The position numbers and the translations under genes were made by a program. Of a DNA stretch of 58,434 nt, positions 1 through 8,255 are shown piece after piece. The stretch lies in assembly GCA_036399715.1 (NCBI GenBank), contig DASWMO010000138.1, forward strand, positions 1-58,434, given 5' to 3'. Numbering within the stretch: position 1 is the first letter of the stretch; the number at the start of each line of letters is the position of its first letter. The stretch comes from DASVSE01 sp036399715. Lineage in GTDB: Bacteria; Bacteroidota; Rhodothermia; Rhodothermales; Rubricoccaceae. The notes beneath the pieces are model-generated. The model did no database searches, was not told the origin of the DNA, and worked only from the letters and a program-made list of their open reading frames with translations.

Positions 1-1362
1 CGCGTCGTCACGGTCCTGCCCGGCGAGAGCGCCGTCGCGGAGGCGGACCGTCGCGGCGTGGTCTGCGACGCGCGTGCCCCCAGCGGTCGTGCCGTCGAGC
101 GTGAGGCGGACGGCGAGGGCATCGGGCGCGCCTCGGCCGTAGAACGTGGCGTCGGTCGGGTTCGTCGCGGCAATGGCGTACGTCAGCGTCGGCTGCGCGC
201 CGGCCGCGAGGCCTGTCACGGTCGCGAAAAAGCCCTGCCACCGCGCGGCGGCGTCGCTCGTGCCGGTCGTCGGGTTGGACTGGAAGAGCGTCCGGTAGGT
301 CGCGCCCGTCTGGGCGTCGCCGGGGTCGAAGACCTGAACGGCCGTGCTGAGGGCGCCGGCCGCGGCCGTGATCCCGGAGACGGCGAAGGAGGCGGCGAAC
401 GGGTTGCCCGCGAGCACGTAATCGTCGGCCGTCCGCGGAAACGCGCGCGTGACGTCGGCCGTGGGGCTCGTGCCGTAGCCGTAGAGCGTGAAGCCGCGCA
501 GGTCGCGGCTCGTGCTCGTCCCGCCGCCGGCGGCTGTCGGTCCGGGCGCGATCGCGGCGTCGTAGAAGAGCCAGAAGAAGCCTCGACCGGGCTCGACGAG
601 GCTCCCCGTCGAGGGCGCGCGTGTGTAGACGGGCGCGTTGGGGTCGGCCGTCGGACCGACGTAGGCCGTGTACAGGTTCGGCGCGGCGGCGGGGTACTGC
701 GGCTGCGCGTTGCCGTCGCCGGCGGGCACGCCCTGGACGAGGTTGACGGCCGCGAGCGCGCCCACGGTCAGGCCATCGACAGGCGACGAGAGCAGGCGCC
801 AGCCGGGCGCGTCCGAGAGATCGAGCTGCGCGACGACGTTCGCGGGCGCGAGCACGAGTTGGAAGCGGCTCACCCAGTCGGTGAGGGCGGCCGACGTGAA
901 CGCGTAGACCGTCTGCTGGCGCAGATTCACAACCGCCCCGGTCGTGTAGTCGCGGAGGTACGCGTTCCAGCCGGCTGGCAGCTCGTTCGGGCCGTTCCAA
1001 CGGACCGTAAACGAGCCCGCGTGCGTCGTGTAGAAGTCCACGGGGACCGAGACCGGGGCCGTGAGCACGCCCGGCGACCCATCGGGAAGCGAGTTCACGC
1101 TGAGGCGATACGGCTGCCCGTTGCGCTCGCCGACGGGCGCGAGGAGCGCATACGTGGACGCGAACGGGTACAGCTTCGAGGCGTCGTTGGGGTCGAAGCC
1201 CGTCTGCGCGTCGGGGAGCAGGCGCACGTAGGCCGCCTCGTCGGCGACGTTCGTGCCGTTCGACGCCGTGCCGGCGAGGCGGAGCTGGACGAACGGGACG
1301 GCGTGCGCCGGAGCGGCGGCCACGCCGGCGGCCAGGGCGAGGGCGAGGAGCAGACGGGACAT
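1..1362 (-). CDS. Exported protein, probable type IX secretion-type cargo (3' end cut by window)
   Basis: This frame runs open for 454 codons from the ATG at 1362 down to base 1, so the C terminus lies outside the window. The N terminus MSRLLLALALAAGVAAAPAHA is a clean signal peptide. The rest is rich in Gly, Ala, Thr, Asn and Pro and has beta-sandwich character, with a W-R-L-L-S-S-P-V-D-G segment near residue 190. I recall that phrase from exported Rhodothermota/Bacteroidetes proteins with a C-terminal sorting domain, but such a domain would be beyond the edge and is not visible. The start has the CGATG context seen at many genes here. It lies just downstream of the RlpA-like gene on the same strand. 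Specific function is unknown; cell-surface or secreted location is inferred. Confidence 0.7.
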   Translation of the reverse strand, partial: MSRLLLALALAAGVAAAPAHAVPFVQLRLAGTASNGTNVADEAAYVRLLPDAQTGFDPNDASKLYPFASTYALLAPVGERNGQPYRLSVNSLPDGSPGVLTAPVSVPVDFYTTHAGSFTVRWNGPNELPAGWNAYLRDYTTGAVVNLRQQTVYAFTSAALTDWVSRFQLVLAPANVVAQLDLSDAPGWRLLSSPVDGLTVGALAAVNLVQGVPAGDGNAQPQYPAAAPNLYTAYVGPTADPNAPVYTRAPSTGSLVEPGRGFFWLFYDAAIAPGPTAAGGGTSTSRDLRGFTLYGYGTSPTADVTRAFPRTADDYVLAGNPFAASFAVSGITAAAGALSTAVQVFDPGDAQTGATYRTLFQSNPTTGTSDAAARWQGFFATVTGLAAGAQPTLTYAIAATNPTDATFYGRGAPDALAVRLTLDGTTAGGTRVADHAATVRLRDGALAGQDRDDA

Positions 1363-1383
1363 CGGGCGAGCGGCGGACCGCGT

Positions 1384-2526
1384 CTAGGGAAGCAGGCGGA
1401 GTTCGACGCGGCGCGCGGCGTTCGGGTCGAGGTCGAGGGCCGTCGCGGCGGCGGCCGAGAGCTCGACGAGGTAGGCGCGGCTCACCGGCCCGCGGTCCGC
1501 GACGCGGACGAACGTGCTGCGGCCCGAGGCGGGGTTGGTCACGAGCAGGATCGTCCCGAGCGGCAGGTCGCGGTGGCTCGCCGTGAGCGCGAGCGGGTCA
1601 TAGGGTTCGCCTGAGGCGGTCGGTCGGCCCGTGAGGACGTCCGGGTAGACGAGCGCCAGGCCGGCCTCGGAGACGTCCGGGAGCGTCCGCGACGCGGCCC
1701 ACGACGGGTCCACGGGCGCGGGCAGGTACAGCAGCGTCCCCGGCACGAGCGGCGCCGTCGAGAGCGAATTGCCGCCGATGAGCGCGTCGACCGTAAAGCC
1801 GTACGCCGCGGCGATGCTGTAGAGCGTCTCGCCAGGCTCGACAAAGTGGACGAGGTCGGCGGGGACCGTCGTGTCGGTCGTGGACCACACGCGCGGCGGC
1901 GTGCGGCGGGCGGGCTCCGGGCGCCCGGACGTGGCCGCTGCGGGCGGGGTGACGCGGGCTGGGCCGTTGGGGGCGGTCGCGGCGGGCGGCGCGTTCACGG
2001 CGACGCCGCCGCGGATCGGTGGTGTCACGCCGGCCGCAGGCACGACGGTCAGGCGCTGCCCGAGCTGGATCGCGTCCCCTTCGATGGCATTGAGACGCCG
2101 CAGCTCGCCGATAGGCATTCCGTAGCGTTGCGCGATGCGGAAGAGCGTGTCGTTGGCCTCGACGACGTGCGTGACGGCCCCCGCCGGGACCGGCGGACGA
2201 GTCGCGGCGGGCGTCCCGGCCGGGAGCGGCGGACGCGCCGGCGACACGGCTGGCCCGCCGGGCACGGACGGCGGCCCCTGCGCCGGCCGCGGCGCGGGCA
2301 CGGCGACGCGGTCGGTCAGGCGCAACGTCTGCCCGACCGCAATCACGTCGTCCACGACGGCCGGGTTGAGCCGCCGTAGGCGGTCTACCGTGAGGTTGCT
2401 CGCGCGCGCGATGCGGTAGAGCGTGTCGCCCGCCTGGACGACGTAGAGGTCACCCGAGCGCTGAGCGTGCGGGGCCGCCGCGAGCGCGAGCACGGCGAAC
2501 GCGAGCAGGAGAAGGCGGCGGGTCAT
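1384..2526 (-). CDS. LysM-domain RlpA-like peptidoglycan protein
   Basis: A 380-residue exported protein. A signal peptide (about 1-22) is followed by three LysM peptidoglycan-binding repeats (about 27-71, 118-162 and 226-269) joined by Pro/Ala-rich linkers. A C-terminal RlpA-like double-psi beta-barrel occupies about 296-379. The RlpA family motifs are readable as TASGEPYD, ASH and VRVADRGP. Glu307, His318 and Asp344 sit where the family places its catalytic Glu, His and Asp. Known RlpA proteins are septal lytic transglycosylases acting on glycan strands stripped of stem peptides, and that role is likely here in the periplasm. The start overlaps the TPR gene stop as ATGA, implying translational coupling. 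Three LysM copies replace the SPOR domain common in proteobacterial RlpA. Confidence 0.88.
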   Translation of the reverse strand: MTRRLLLLAFAVLALAAAPHAQRSGDLYVVQAGDTLYRIARASNLTVDRLRRLNPAVVDDVIAVGQTLRLTDRVAVPAPRPAQGPPSVPGGPAVSPARPPLPAGTPAATRPPVPAGAVTHVVEANDTLFRIAQRYGMPIGELRRLNAIEGDAIQLGQRLTVVPAAGVTPPIRGGVAVNAPPAATAPNGPARVTPPAAATSGRPEPARRTPPRVWSTTDTTVPADLVHFVEPGETLYSIAAAYGFTVDALIGGNSLSTAPLVPGTLLYLPAPVDPSWAASRTLPDVSEAGLALVYPDVLTGRPTASGEPYDPLALTASHRDLPLGTILLVTNPASGRSTFVRVADRGPVSRAYLVELSAAAATALDLDPNAARRVELRLLP

Positions 2527-2837
2527 AGGGCGTCGTCGTCGAGGAGGGCGCGCTGGAGTTCGGAGCGCGCGTGGGCGTCGCCGGCAGCCGTCGCAGCGAC
2601 GATGCCGGCCCGGAGCGCCGCTTCAGCGTCTGCAGGGCGCCCGAGGCGCCGGTACAACGCGCCAAGGTGGTAGTACGTGCCGACATAGCCGGGCTCGTCG
2701 CGGACGAGCGACTCGTAGGCCTCGACTGCGTCCGCGTCTCGGCCGAGTTTGGCGTACTCCTGCGCGATGGCGAAGCGCGTGAACGCGTCGCCGGGGTCGT
2801 CGCGGAGAAAGTCGAGCAGGGCGGCGAGGCGGTCCAT
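2523..2837 (-). CDS. Small TPR-repeat protein
   Basis: A 104-residue soluble protein beginning MDRLAALLDFLRDDPGD. It has about two tetratricopeptide repeats, seen in DAFTRFAIAQEYAKLGRDAD and YVGTYYHLGALYRRLGRPAD. There is no signal peptide, so it is probably cytoplasmic. TPRs mediate protein-protein contacts, and nothing here identifies the partner. The frame is open further upstream, but the ATG at 2837 gives the natural TPR-protein start and avoids Arg-rich shadow sequence. It is the first gene of a coupled pair: its stop codon overlaps the start of the LysM/RlpA gene by four bases (ATGA at 2523-2526). A role in the same cell-wall process is therefore plausible but unproven. Confidence 0.75.
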   Translation of the reverse strand: MDRLAALLDFLRDDPGDAFTRFAIAQEYAKLGRDADAVEAYESLVRDEPGYVGTYYHLGALYRRLGRPADAEAALRAGIVAATAAGDAHARSELQRALLDDDAL

Positions 2838-2929
2838 GCCGGCAAAGATAGCCGGCTCTCCGCGCGTCCGCCGGGACGGATCTGCCGGGAGGCGACCACC
2901 GGGCTGCCGTTCGCGACAGGCGCGCCGGC

Positions 2930-3760
2930 CTACCAGCTGCCGCCCGCGCCGCCGCCGCCGAAGCTGCCGCCGCCGAACCCACCGAACCCGCCCCCACCTC
3001 CGCCGCCGAAGCCGCCTCCTCCGCCGCCGAAGCTGCCACCGCCGAAGCCGCCGGTCGGGAGAAAGATGAAGCCGCCCCCACCACCACGGCGCCGGCGCCC
3101 GCCGGTCATGCCGCCCTTGCTCCGCGAGGACATCACGATGAGGAAGACGAACAGAATCAGCAGGCAGCACACGATCGTCTCGAGGTCGCTGGCCTCACCG
3201 CTCTCGGCCGGGGCCGTGAACTCGCCCGCGAGGGCGGCCGCGATGGCGTCCGTCGCGCGGTCAAGGCCGTCGTAGAACTGGCCCTCGCGGAAGCGCGGCA
3301 CGATGACCTCGCGGACGATCGTCGCCGCGACGGCGTCCGTCAGACCGCCCTCGGCGCCGTAGCCCGTCGCGATGTAGACCTCGCGGTCCTCCATCGCCGC
3401 CAGCAGCACGACGCCGTTGTCGTCCCCGGCCTGCCCGACGCCCCACGCGCGGCCGAGCTCGGTCGCGTACTCGTTGGGCGAGATGCCATCCGTCGTCCCG
3501 ACGATGACGACGGCGACCTGCGTCCCCGTCGAGTCGTCGAGGGCGACGAGCTTCTGCTCGAGCGCGGCCGCCTCGCCGGGCTGGAGGAGCCCGGTGAGGT
3601 CGTTGACGAGGCGGGGCGGGCTCGGCCGCGGCGGGAGCGCTGCAGCGACCGTCGCCGACTGGGCGTGCGCGGGGCCCGCGACGCCCGCGAACAGGAGCCC
3701 GCCGAGCAGGACGCGCCCGAGGAGGACGGCGGAGCGGACGGCCGGGAGCGCAGCGCGCAC
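2930..3760 (-). CDS. TPM-domain (YgcG-like) membrane protein with Gly-rich tail
   Basis: I place the start at the GTG at 3760, 28 bp after the lemA stop. This gives 276 residues and a proper signal peptide ending PAHAQS; the ATG at 3868 would overlap lemA and add Arg-rich residues. The TPM domain follows (NDLTGLLQPGEAAALE... TGTQVAVVIV... GRAWGVGQAGDDNGVVLL), then the characteristic ATGYGAEGGLTDA stretch. A transmembrane segment (IVCCLLILFVFLIVM) precedes a C-terminal tail of about 50 residues that is almost entirely Gly, Phe and Ser. LemA-TPM pairs are common in bacteria. The TPM domain has been linked to membrane-protein quality control and, in plants, to photosystem II repair, but the bacterial role is unclear. 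The Gly-rich tail probably sits on the opposite membrane face from the TPM domain. Confidence 0.82.
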   Translation of the reverse strand: MRAALPAVRSAVLLGRVLLGGLLFAGVAGPAHAQSATVAAALPPRPSPPRLVNDLTGLLQPGEAAALEQKLVALDDSTGTQVAVVIVGTTDGISPNEYATELGRAWGVGQAGDDNGVVLLAAMEDREVYIATGYGAEGGLTDAVAATIVREVIVPRFREGQFYDGLDRATDAIAAALAGEFTAPAESGEASDLETIVCCLLILFVFLIVMSSRSKGGMTGGRRRRGGGGGFIFLPTGGFGGGSFGGGGGGFGGGGGGGFGGFGGGSFGGGGAGGSW

Positions 3761-3788
3761 GGGGGCGGGGGCGGGGAGGCGGAGCAGC

Positions 3789-4391
3789 CTAGTTGCCGAA
3801 GTTGATCTCGGGCGCGTGCTCGGCCCCGGCGTCCGCGGCGAACGGCTCGCGCGGCGAGATGCCCGCAAAGCCGGCCACGATGTTGGTCGGGAACGTCCGG
3901 ATGCGCGCGTTGAGCGAGCCCACGGCCTGGTTGTAGTCCCGGCGGGCCGTCGCGATGCGGTTCTCGGTCCCCTCGACCTGGCTCTGGAGGTTCAGGAAGC
4001 CCTGGTTGGTCTGGAGCGTCGGGTACGCCTCGGCCGTCGCGAGCAGGCGCCCGAAGGACTGCCCGAGCGCGGCCTGCGCCTCCTGGAACTGCGCCACCTT
4101 GGCCGGGTCGTCGAGGTCCGCGGCCGTGATCTGGATCGACGTCGCGCGGCTGCGCGCCTCGATGACGTTCTGGAGCGTCTCGCTCTCGAAGTCGGCCTGC
4201 CCGCGGACGATCGCGACGGCCTGCTGCACGAAGTCCGCCCGCCGCTGGTACTGCGTCTGGACGTCGGACCAGGCGGTCGTGACCGCGGTGTCCTGCTGGA
4301 CGAGGCTGTTGTAGGACCCGCACCCCGCGCAGCCGGCGAAGCCGACGACGAGAAGTACGACGAGGAGAACGATGGCACCGGTGCTGCGCAT
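3789..4391 (-). CDS. lemA: LemA family protein
   Basis: A 200-residue LemA family protein. An N-terminal hydrophobic segment (GAIVLLVVLLVVGFAGCAGC) is followed by the helical LemA core. Its hallmark is YNSLVQQDTAVTTAWSDVQTQYQRRADFV, ending near YNQAVGSLNARIRTFPTNIVAGFAG. Cys residues in the N-terminal segment could act as a lipobox, but a signal anchor is equally possible. LemA is widespread, membrane-anchored and of poorly defined biochemical function, and it is often encoded beside TPM-domain proteins, exactly as here. The lemA-TPM order on the minus strand with a 28-bp gap suggests one transcription unit. Confidence 0.92.
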   Translation of the reverse strand: MRSTGAIVLLVVLLVVGFAGCAGCGSYNSLVQQDTAVTTAWSDVQTQYQRRADFVQQAVAIVRGQADFESETLQNVIEARSRATSIQITAADLDDPAKVAQFQEAQAALGQSFGRLLATAEAYPTLQTNQGFLNLQSQVEGTENRIATARRDYNQAVGSLNARIRTFPTNIVAGFAGISPREPFAADAGAEHAPEINFGN

Positions 4392-4474
4392 AGGGGTCGG
4401 GCGGGGCCCGCGAGGGTCAGAGGGAGGGCCGTACGATACGGCGGCCGGGCTGTACGGGGCCGCGCCGGAAAGAT

Positions 4475-4524
4475 GCGCCCCGGACTGGGCCGGCTGTAAC
4501 CAGCCTCAACCCGGCCCGGGGCGC
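4475..4524 (-). terminator. Bulged GC-rich hairpin after dodecin gene
   Basis: The arms GCGCCCC...GGGCCGG and CCGGCCCGGGGCGC are complementary apart from a five-base bulge, with a loop of about 17 bases. The hairpin lies just past the dodecin stop in its direction of transcription. There is no clear U-tract, so intrinsic termination is possible but not certain. Confidence 0.3.
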
Positions 4525-4532
4525 AGTCCGGT

Positions 4533-4748
4533 CTAAAGCGCGGTGCCGCTCTCGACGATGAACGTCACCTTGCAGTGGACGCGGAACGTGCCGGCATCCG
4601 CCTCGCCGGGCTCGTAGATGAAGTCCTCGACGTAGACGGACGTCACGCCGCGGACGGAGGCGGAGACTTCCTTGTAGGCGTTGCGGACGGCGTCGTCGAA
4701 GCTGACGTCGGACGATGCAGAGACTTCGATGATCTTGGCGATGGACAT
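4533..4748 (-). CDS. Dodecin family flavin-binding protein
   Basis: A 71-residue protein, the usual dodecin length. It starts MSIAKIIEVSASSDVSFDDA, then A-V-R-N-A-Y-K-E and S-V-R-G-V-T, and ends in the beta-strand F-R-V-H-C-K-V-T-F-I-V-E. Dodecins form hollow dodecamers that bind flavins (FMN, FAD, riboflavin or lumichrome) and are thought to store or buffer them in the cytoplasm. The residues around YVEDF lie where many dodecins carry the flavin-stacking Trp; no Trp is present in this copy, so ligand preference may differ. The gene stands alone between lemA and a divergent small lipoprotein gene. Confidence 0.9.
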   Translation of the reverse strand: MSIAKIIEVSASSDVSFDDAVRNAYKEVSASVRGVTSVYVEDFIYEPGEADAGTFRVHCKVTFIVESGTAL

Positions 4749-4878
4749 AGCAGGACAGGTGAGTGGAGAGGGCGCCCGAAAGTGGGCGCGGGTCTACGCC
4801 CCCGGTCCCGGAGGGGTCCGAGTCCCGCACAACCCGGCTGCGTCTCGCGGCGTTGGCACGCCCCCCTCCTCCCCGCCG

Positions 4879-5109
4879 ATGCCCCGTCTCACGACCTCCG
4901 TAGTCTTCGCCGTGCTCGCCCTCGCCGGCTGCTCGTCCAGCCCCGACGGTCCGACGCTCGACGGCGTCTCGCCCGAGCAAAACGGCACGCTCCAGCCCGA
5001 CGCCTCGACCACCCCCGGCGGCGACATCGCGCCCGAGGCGTCCCAGGATCCCAACGCGACGCTCGCGCCCGACGCGACGCTTCAGCCGGACACGACGACT
5101 GCACCGTGA
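4879..5109 (+). CDS. Small putative lipoprotein
   Basis: A 76-residue protein with a short lipoprotein signal ending in a lipobox, LALAGC, with Cys18 as the predicted lipidated residue. The mature part is low-complexity, rich in Asp, Thr, Pro and Ala, with repeated short units such as NGTLQPDA, NATLAPDA and ATLQPDT. This looks like a flexible surface tail or spacer. I chose the ATG at 4879, in CCGATG context, because it places the signal peptide at the N terminus. Its stop overlaps the GTG start of the methyltransferase gene as GTGA (5106-5109), so the two are probably translated together. No family is recognised. Confidence 0.65.
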   Translation: MPRLTTSVVFAVLALAGCSSSPDGPTLDGVSPEQNGTLQPDASTTPGGDIAPEASQDPNATLAPDATLQPDTTTAP

Positions 5110-5750
5110 CGCCGGCGCCCGAGACGCAGCGCCGCGGGCCGCGGGCGTGGTGGCTCGCATTCGTCCTCGCCCGCACCCGGGCGTCCGACGTGCGTCTGTA
5201 CGGCGCGCGCAAGCGCTCCCTCTTCGCCGGCCTCGGGCCGGTCGCCGTCGAGATCGGGGCCGGCGCGGGCGTCAACGCAGCCTACTTCGACCGCAGCACG
5301 CGCTGGCTCGCCGTGGAGCCGAACGTCTACCTGCACGGCCCGCTCCGGCGGGCCGCAGACGCGCACGGACTCGCCCTCACGCTCGTCCCAGGGACTGCCG
5401 AAACGCTCGCGCTCCCCGACGCCTCGGCCGACGCCGTCGTGTCGACGCTCGTGCTGTGCTCGGTCGCAGACCCCGCGCGGGTGCTCGCCGAGGCGCGCCG
5501 CGTGCTCCGCCCCGGCGGGCGGCTCGTGTTCGTCGAACACGTCGCCGCCGAGCCAGGATCGGGTTTGCGCCGCCTTCAGCGGATGCTCCGCGCGCCGTGG
5601 GGCACCATCGCCGATGGCTGCCGGCCCGACCGTGACACCGAGGCGCTTCTCCGTGCTGCCGGCTTCGCCGACGTGACGCTGGACCGGTTCCGCCTCCCGC
5701 TCGGGCTCGTCGCGCCGCACATCGCCGGCGTGGCGACGAAGGCGGCATAG
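5106..5750 (+). CDS. Class I SAM-dependent methyltransferase
   Basis: A 214-residue protein starting at a GTG that overlaps the previous stop. The Rossmann-type SAM-binding motif I is VAVEIGAGAGVNAAYF (about residues 46-61). The acidic residue ending strand beta-2 is in WLAVEPN. The motif IV region reads ADAVVSTLVLCSVADP, and the post-motif LRPGGRLVFVEHV is typical of Methyltransf_11/UbiE/METTL7-like enzymes. The substrate cannot be told from sequence; small lipophilic or quinone-like acceptors are common in this group. It is coupled to a small lipoprotein gene, an unexplained partnership. It faces a ChaN-like gene on the other strand, with only 16 bp between the stops. Confidence 0.85.
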   Translation: MTPAPETQRRGPRAWWLAFVLARTRASDVRLYGARKRSLFAGLGPVAVEIGAGAGVNAAYFDRSTRWLAVEPNVYLHGPLRRAADAHGLALTLVPGTAETLALPDASADAVVSTLVLCSVADPARVLAEARRVLRPGGRLVFVEHVAAEPGSGLRRLQRMLRAPWGTIADGCRPDRDTEALLRAAGFADVTLDRFRLPLGLVAPHIAGVATKAA

Positions 5751-5766
5751 CAGCGGCCCGGGAGAC

Positions 5767-6672
5767 CTATTCCCCGCTCCGGCTCGGCACGAGGCGCGCG
5801 GGCGTCTGCACGACCGCGTCAGCGTCGACGGCTAGCGGGGGCGCGTCCACGTCCGCCACGGGCGCGAGGTCGATGCGGAACACGCGCGCGGTGGGCGCGA
5901 AGCGGGCGAGGTGTTCGGGGATGCCGCGCCCGCCGGCCGTGTGGAAGCCGCCGTTGACGTGGACCACGAGCGGGCGGCCACCGGCCGCGCCGCCGCGCAG
6001 CGCCTCGGCCGTCCGGTACGCCATCGAGGCGTCGCGGAGGTTCTGCGCGCCGAGCATGCCGCCCATGCCGGTCCCGCCGTGGCCACCCATCGCCTCGGAG
6101 AAGGCGGCCGCCATGCCCTCGGACGCCTCGGCGACGGGCAGCGGCGGCAGGACCGCGAGCGCCGCCGGCGAGAGGCCCGCGAGGTCGACGCCGCGCCCGA
6201 CGGCGCGGACGTACCGGACGGGCGCGTTCGCCGCGACGACCCGCATCCGGTTGGCCTTCGCGTACTCGACGAGCGGCCGGTAGTCGGCGGCGTAGTTCGC
6301 CCATGGCCGCGCGGCTTCGAGAAAGTCGCGCTCCGAGATGGTGCCCGCGAGGTACTCGTCCGAAACCGTCTGCACGTCGGCCTCGAACATCTCGAGGGCG
6401 AGCACGACCGGCCGCGTGCCGGCCCGCTCGTGCAGACCTGAGAGCACGGCCAGCTCGACCGCGTGCCCCGTCGGGTCGTCGTGGATCTCGCCGACGAACA
6501 CGACATCGGCCTGCACGGCTGCGTCGAGAATCTCGCCGAGCGGCCGAGTTGCGCCGGACGCGTCGAAAGCCTGGTAGCGGGCCATGAGCGTGTCGGCGGG
6601 CTGGGCCGCGGCGGTCCCGGCGAGGATCACCGCCGCGAGCACTGCCGCGGTGAGGAGCGGGCGCGTGGTCAT
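5767..6672 (-). CDS. ChaN/DUF399 family putative haem-binding protein
   Basis: A 301-residue exported protein. The signal peptide ends near GTAAAQPA. The ChaN (DUF399) signature is VVFVGEIHDDPTGHAVEL near residue 55, and the C-terminal counterpart is VVHVNGGFHTAGGRGIPEHL. Campylobacter ChaN binds haem and is proposed to serve iron uptake; the fold is also related to TIKI-type proteases, so the biochemical role is open. A Gly/Met-rich insert (AMGGHGGTGMGGMLG) lies in the middle. The start overlaps the stop of the DEAD-box helicase gene as ATGA (6669-6672). Such tight coupling of an envelope protein to an RNA helicase is odd functionally. Confidence 0.8.
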   Translation of the reverse strand: MTTRPLLTAAVLAAVILAGTAAAQPADTLMARYQAFDASGATRPLGEILDAAVQADVVFVGEIHDDPTGHAVELAVLSGLHERAGTRPVVLALEMFEADVQTVSDEYLAGTISERDFLEAARPWANYAADYRPLVEYAKANRMRVVAANAPVRYVRAVGRGVDLAGLSPAALAVLPPLPVAEASEGMAAAFSEAMGGHGGTGMGGMLGAQNLRDASMAYRTAEALRGGAAGGRPLVVHVNGGFHTAGGRGIPEHLARFAPTARVFRIDLAPVADVDAPPLAVDADAVVQTPARLVPSRSGE

Positions 6673-8255
6673 GCGTCGGCGTCGGGCTGGGGCGCGTCGG
6701 CGGACTTCTTGCGCGAGGCGCGCTTCTTCTTGGCCTTCGGCGCCTCGGCGGCCGGCGCATCGGCGTCCGCCTCCGGTGCGGGGGCCATCTCGGCGGGCAG
6801 GAGCGCCTCGGGCCGGCCCGACGCCTCGGCGGCGCGGCGGCGGTCGCGGAGCGACTTCTGGTAGACGCCGTCGAGGAGCATCGCGAGAATCTCGGGCTCG
6901 CCCTCGGCGACGAGGCGCTCGACGACGGGCACGAACCGCGCTTGCCGCTCGCGCTCTAGGCGCGACCGCGACCGCATGTCGTCTTCGAGGATCGCCGTGA
7001 GGCGCTCCGAGACGCGGGCCGCGAGGTCCTCCTCGGTCGGGACCGGCAGCTCTTCGAGCGGGATCGAGTAGCGGCGGGCGATGCCGCGGAGGCTCGGCGC
7101 GTCGGTCGCCGTCATGAGCGAGATCGAGACGCCGGCCTTGCCCGCCCGCGCCGTCCGGCCCGAGCGGTGGACGTAGTACTCGGGGTCCTGCGGAACGTCG
7201 AAGTGGAAGACGTGCGAGAGGTCCTCGACGTCGATACCGCGCGCGGCCACGTCCGTCGCGACGAGGAAGCGGAGCGAGCCCGAGCGCAGGCGACCCATCA
7301 CCTCCTCGCGCGCCTTCTGCGTGAGGTCCGACGAGATGCCGGCCGCGTCGAGGCCGTAGTTCGTCAGGAAGCGGGCGAGGTACTCGACCTCGCGGCGCGT
7401 GTTGGCGAAGATGATGCCCGTCGTCGGGTTCTCCCACTCGATGAGCGTCGCGAGCGCGCGGTCCTTGGCGCGCGGGTCGACGGCGTAGGCGCGGTGCGTC
7501 ATCAGGTCCACGTGGATCGTGCCGCCGGACGTCGCGAGAAAGATCGGGTTGTTGAGAAACTCCTGGCCGATGCGCTGCACCTGGAACGGCATCGTGGCCG
7601 AGAACATGTAGCCGTCGCGGACCTTCGGGAGGTAGCGCTTGAGCTTCATCATGTCCGGGTAGAAGCCCATCGAGAGCATCTCGTCGGCCTCGTCGAGGAC
7701 GAGCATCTGGAGCTGCGAGAGGTTCAGCGTCCCGCGCGAGAGGTGGTCCAGCACGCGCCCCGGTGTCCCGACGACGAGGTGCGCGCCCTTCTCGAAGGCG
7801 TCGAGCTGCGGGCCGTAGGCGGTCCCGCCGTAGACGGCGACGGCCGTCAGCTGCTCCTCTTTGGGCAGGCCGGCATTCATACGCTCGAACTCGGTGTAGA
7901 TCTGGAGCGCGAGCTCGCGCGTCGGGCACAGCACGAGCGCCTGGCACGCGGCGACGTCAGGGTCGAGGCGCTCCAGCATCGGCAGCAGGAACGCGCCGGT
8001 CTTGCCCGAGCCCGTGCGCGACTGCACGATCATGTCGCGGGCGTCGAGGACGTACGGAATCGCCTGCGCCTGGACGGGCATCAGGCCGGGCCAGCCGAGC
8101 GCGTCGAGGCCTTCTTTGAGGCGGAACGGGATCGTCTCCAGCGTGGCATCGGCGACCTCGGGGTCGAGCTCGGCGAAGGGCGTCTTGAGCGGCTCGGCGG
8201 CCTTCTTGTCGTTCTGAGCCTTCTGGGTAAAGTCGAAAACGGCTTTATAGGCCAT
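6669..8255 (-). CDS. DEAD-box ATP-dependent RNA helicase
   Basis: A 528-residue cytoplasmic helicase. I chose the ATG at 8255 (MAYKAVFDFTQKAQ) because the sequence upstream looks non-coding. The motifs are in order: Q motif region FAELDPEVADATLETIPF, motif I TGSGKT (81-86), PTREL, TPGR, motif II DEAD (188-191), SAT (219-221), IIFANTRREVEYL, and motif VI HRSGRTARAGKAG. After the two RecA domains, the C terminus carries a helical region and an Ala/Lys/Asp-rich tail likely to bind RNA. Such enzymes (CsdA/RhlE/CshA types) remodel RNA in ribosome assembly, decay or cold response. The exact subfamily cannot be set from reading alone. It is coupled to the downstream ChaN-like gene. Confidence 0.95.
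   Translation of the reverse strand: MAYKAVFDFTQKAQNDKKAAEPLKTPFAELDPEVADATLETIPFRLKEGLDALGWPGLMPVQAQAIPYVLDARDMIVQSRTGSGKTGAFLLPMLERLDPDVAACQALVLCPTRELALQIYTEFERMNAGLPKEEQLTAVAVYGGTAYGPQLDAFEKGAHLVVGTPGRVLDHLSRGTLNLSQLQMLVLDEADEMLSMGFYPDMMKLKRYLPKVRDGYMFSATMPFQVQRIGQEFLNNPIFLATSGGTIHVDLMTHRAYAVDPRAKDRALATLIEWENPTTGIIFANTRREVEYLARFLTNYGLDAAGISSDLTQKAREEVMGRLRSGSLRFLVATDVAARGIDVEDLSHVFHFDVPQDPEYYVHRSGRTARAGKAGVSISLMTATDAPSLRGIARRYSIPLEELPVPTEEDLAARVSERLTAILEDDMRSRSRLERERQARFVPVVERLVAEGEPEILAMLLDGVYQKSLRDRRRAAEASGRPEALLPAEMAPAPEADADAPAAEAPKAKKKRASRKKSADAPQPDADA

Noticed and set aside
58..1614. A plus-strand open frame of about 518 codons over the first kilobase and a half
   Set aside because: Its translation is Arg/Gly/Val-rich with no domain; it is the antisense shadow of the exported protein and the RlpA-like gene.
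3761..3868. An ATG start at 3868 for the TPM-domain gene
   Set aside because: It would overlap the end of lemA and add an Arg/Ser-rich stretch before the signal peptide; the GTG at 3760 fits better.
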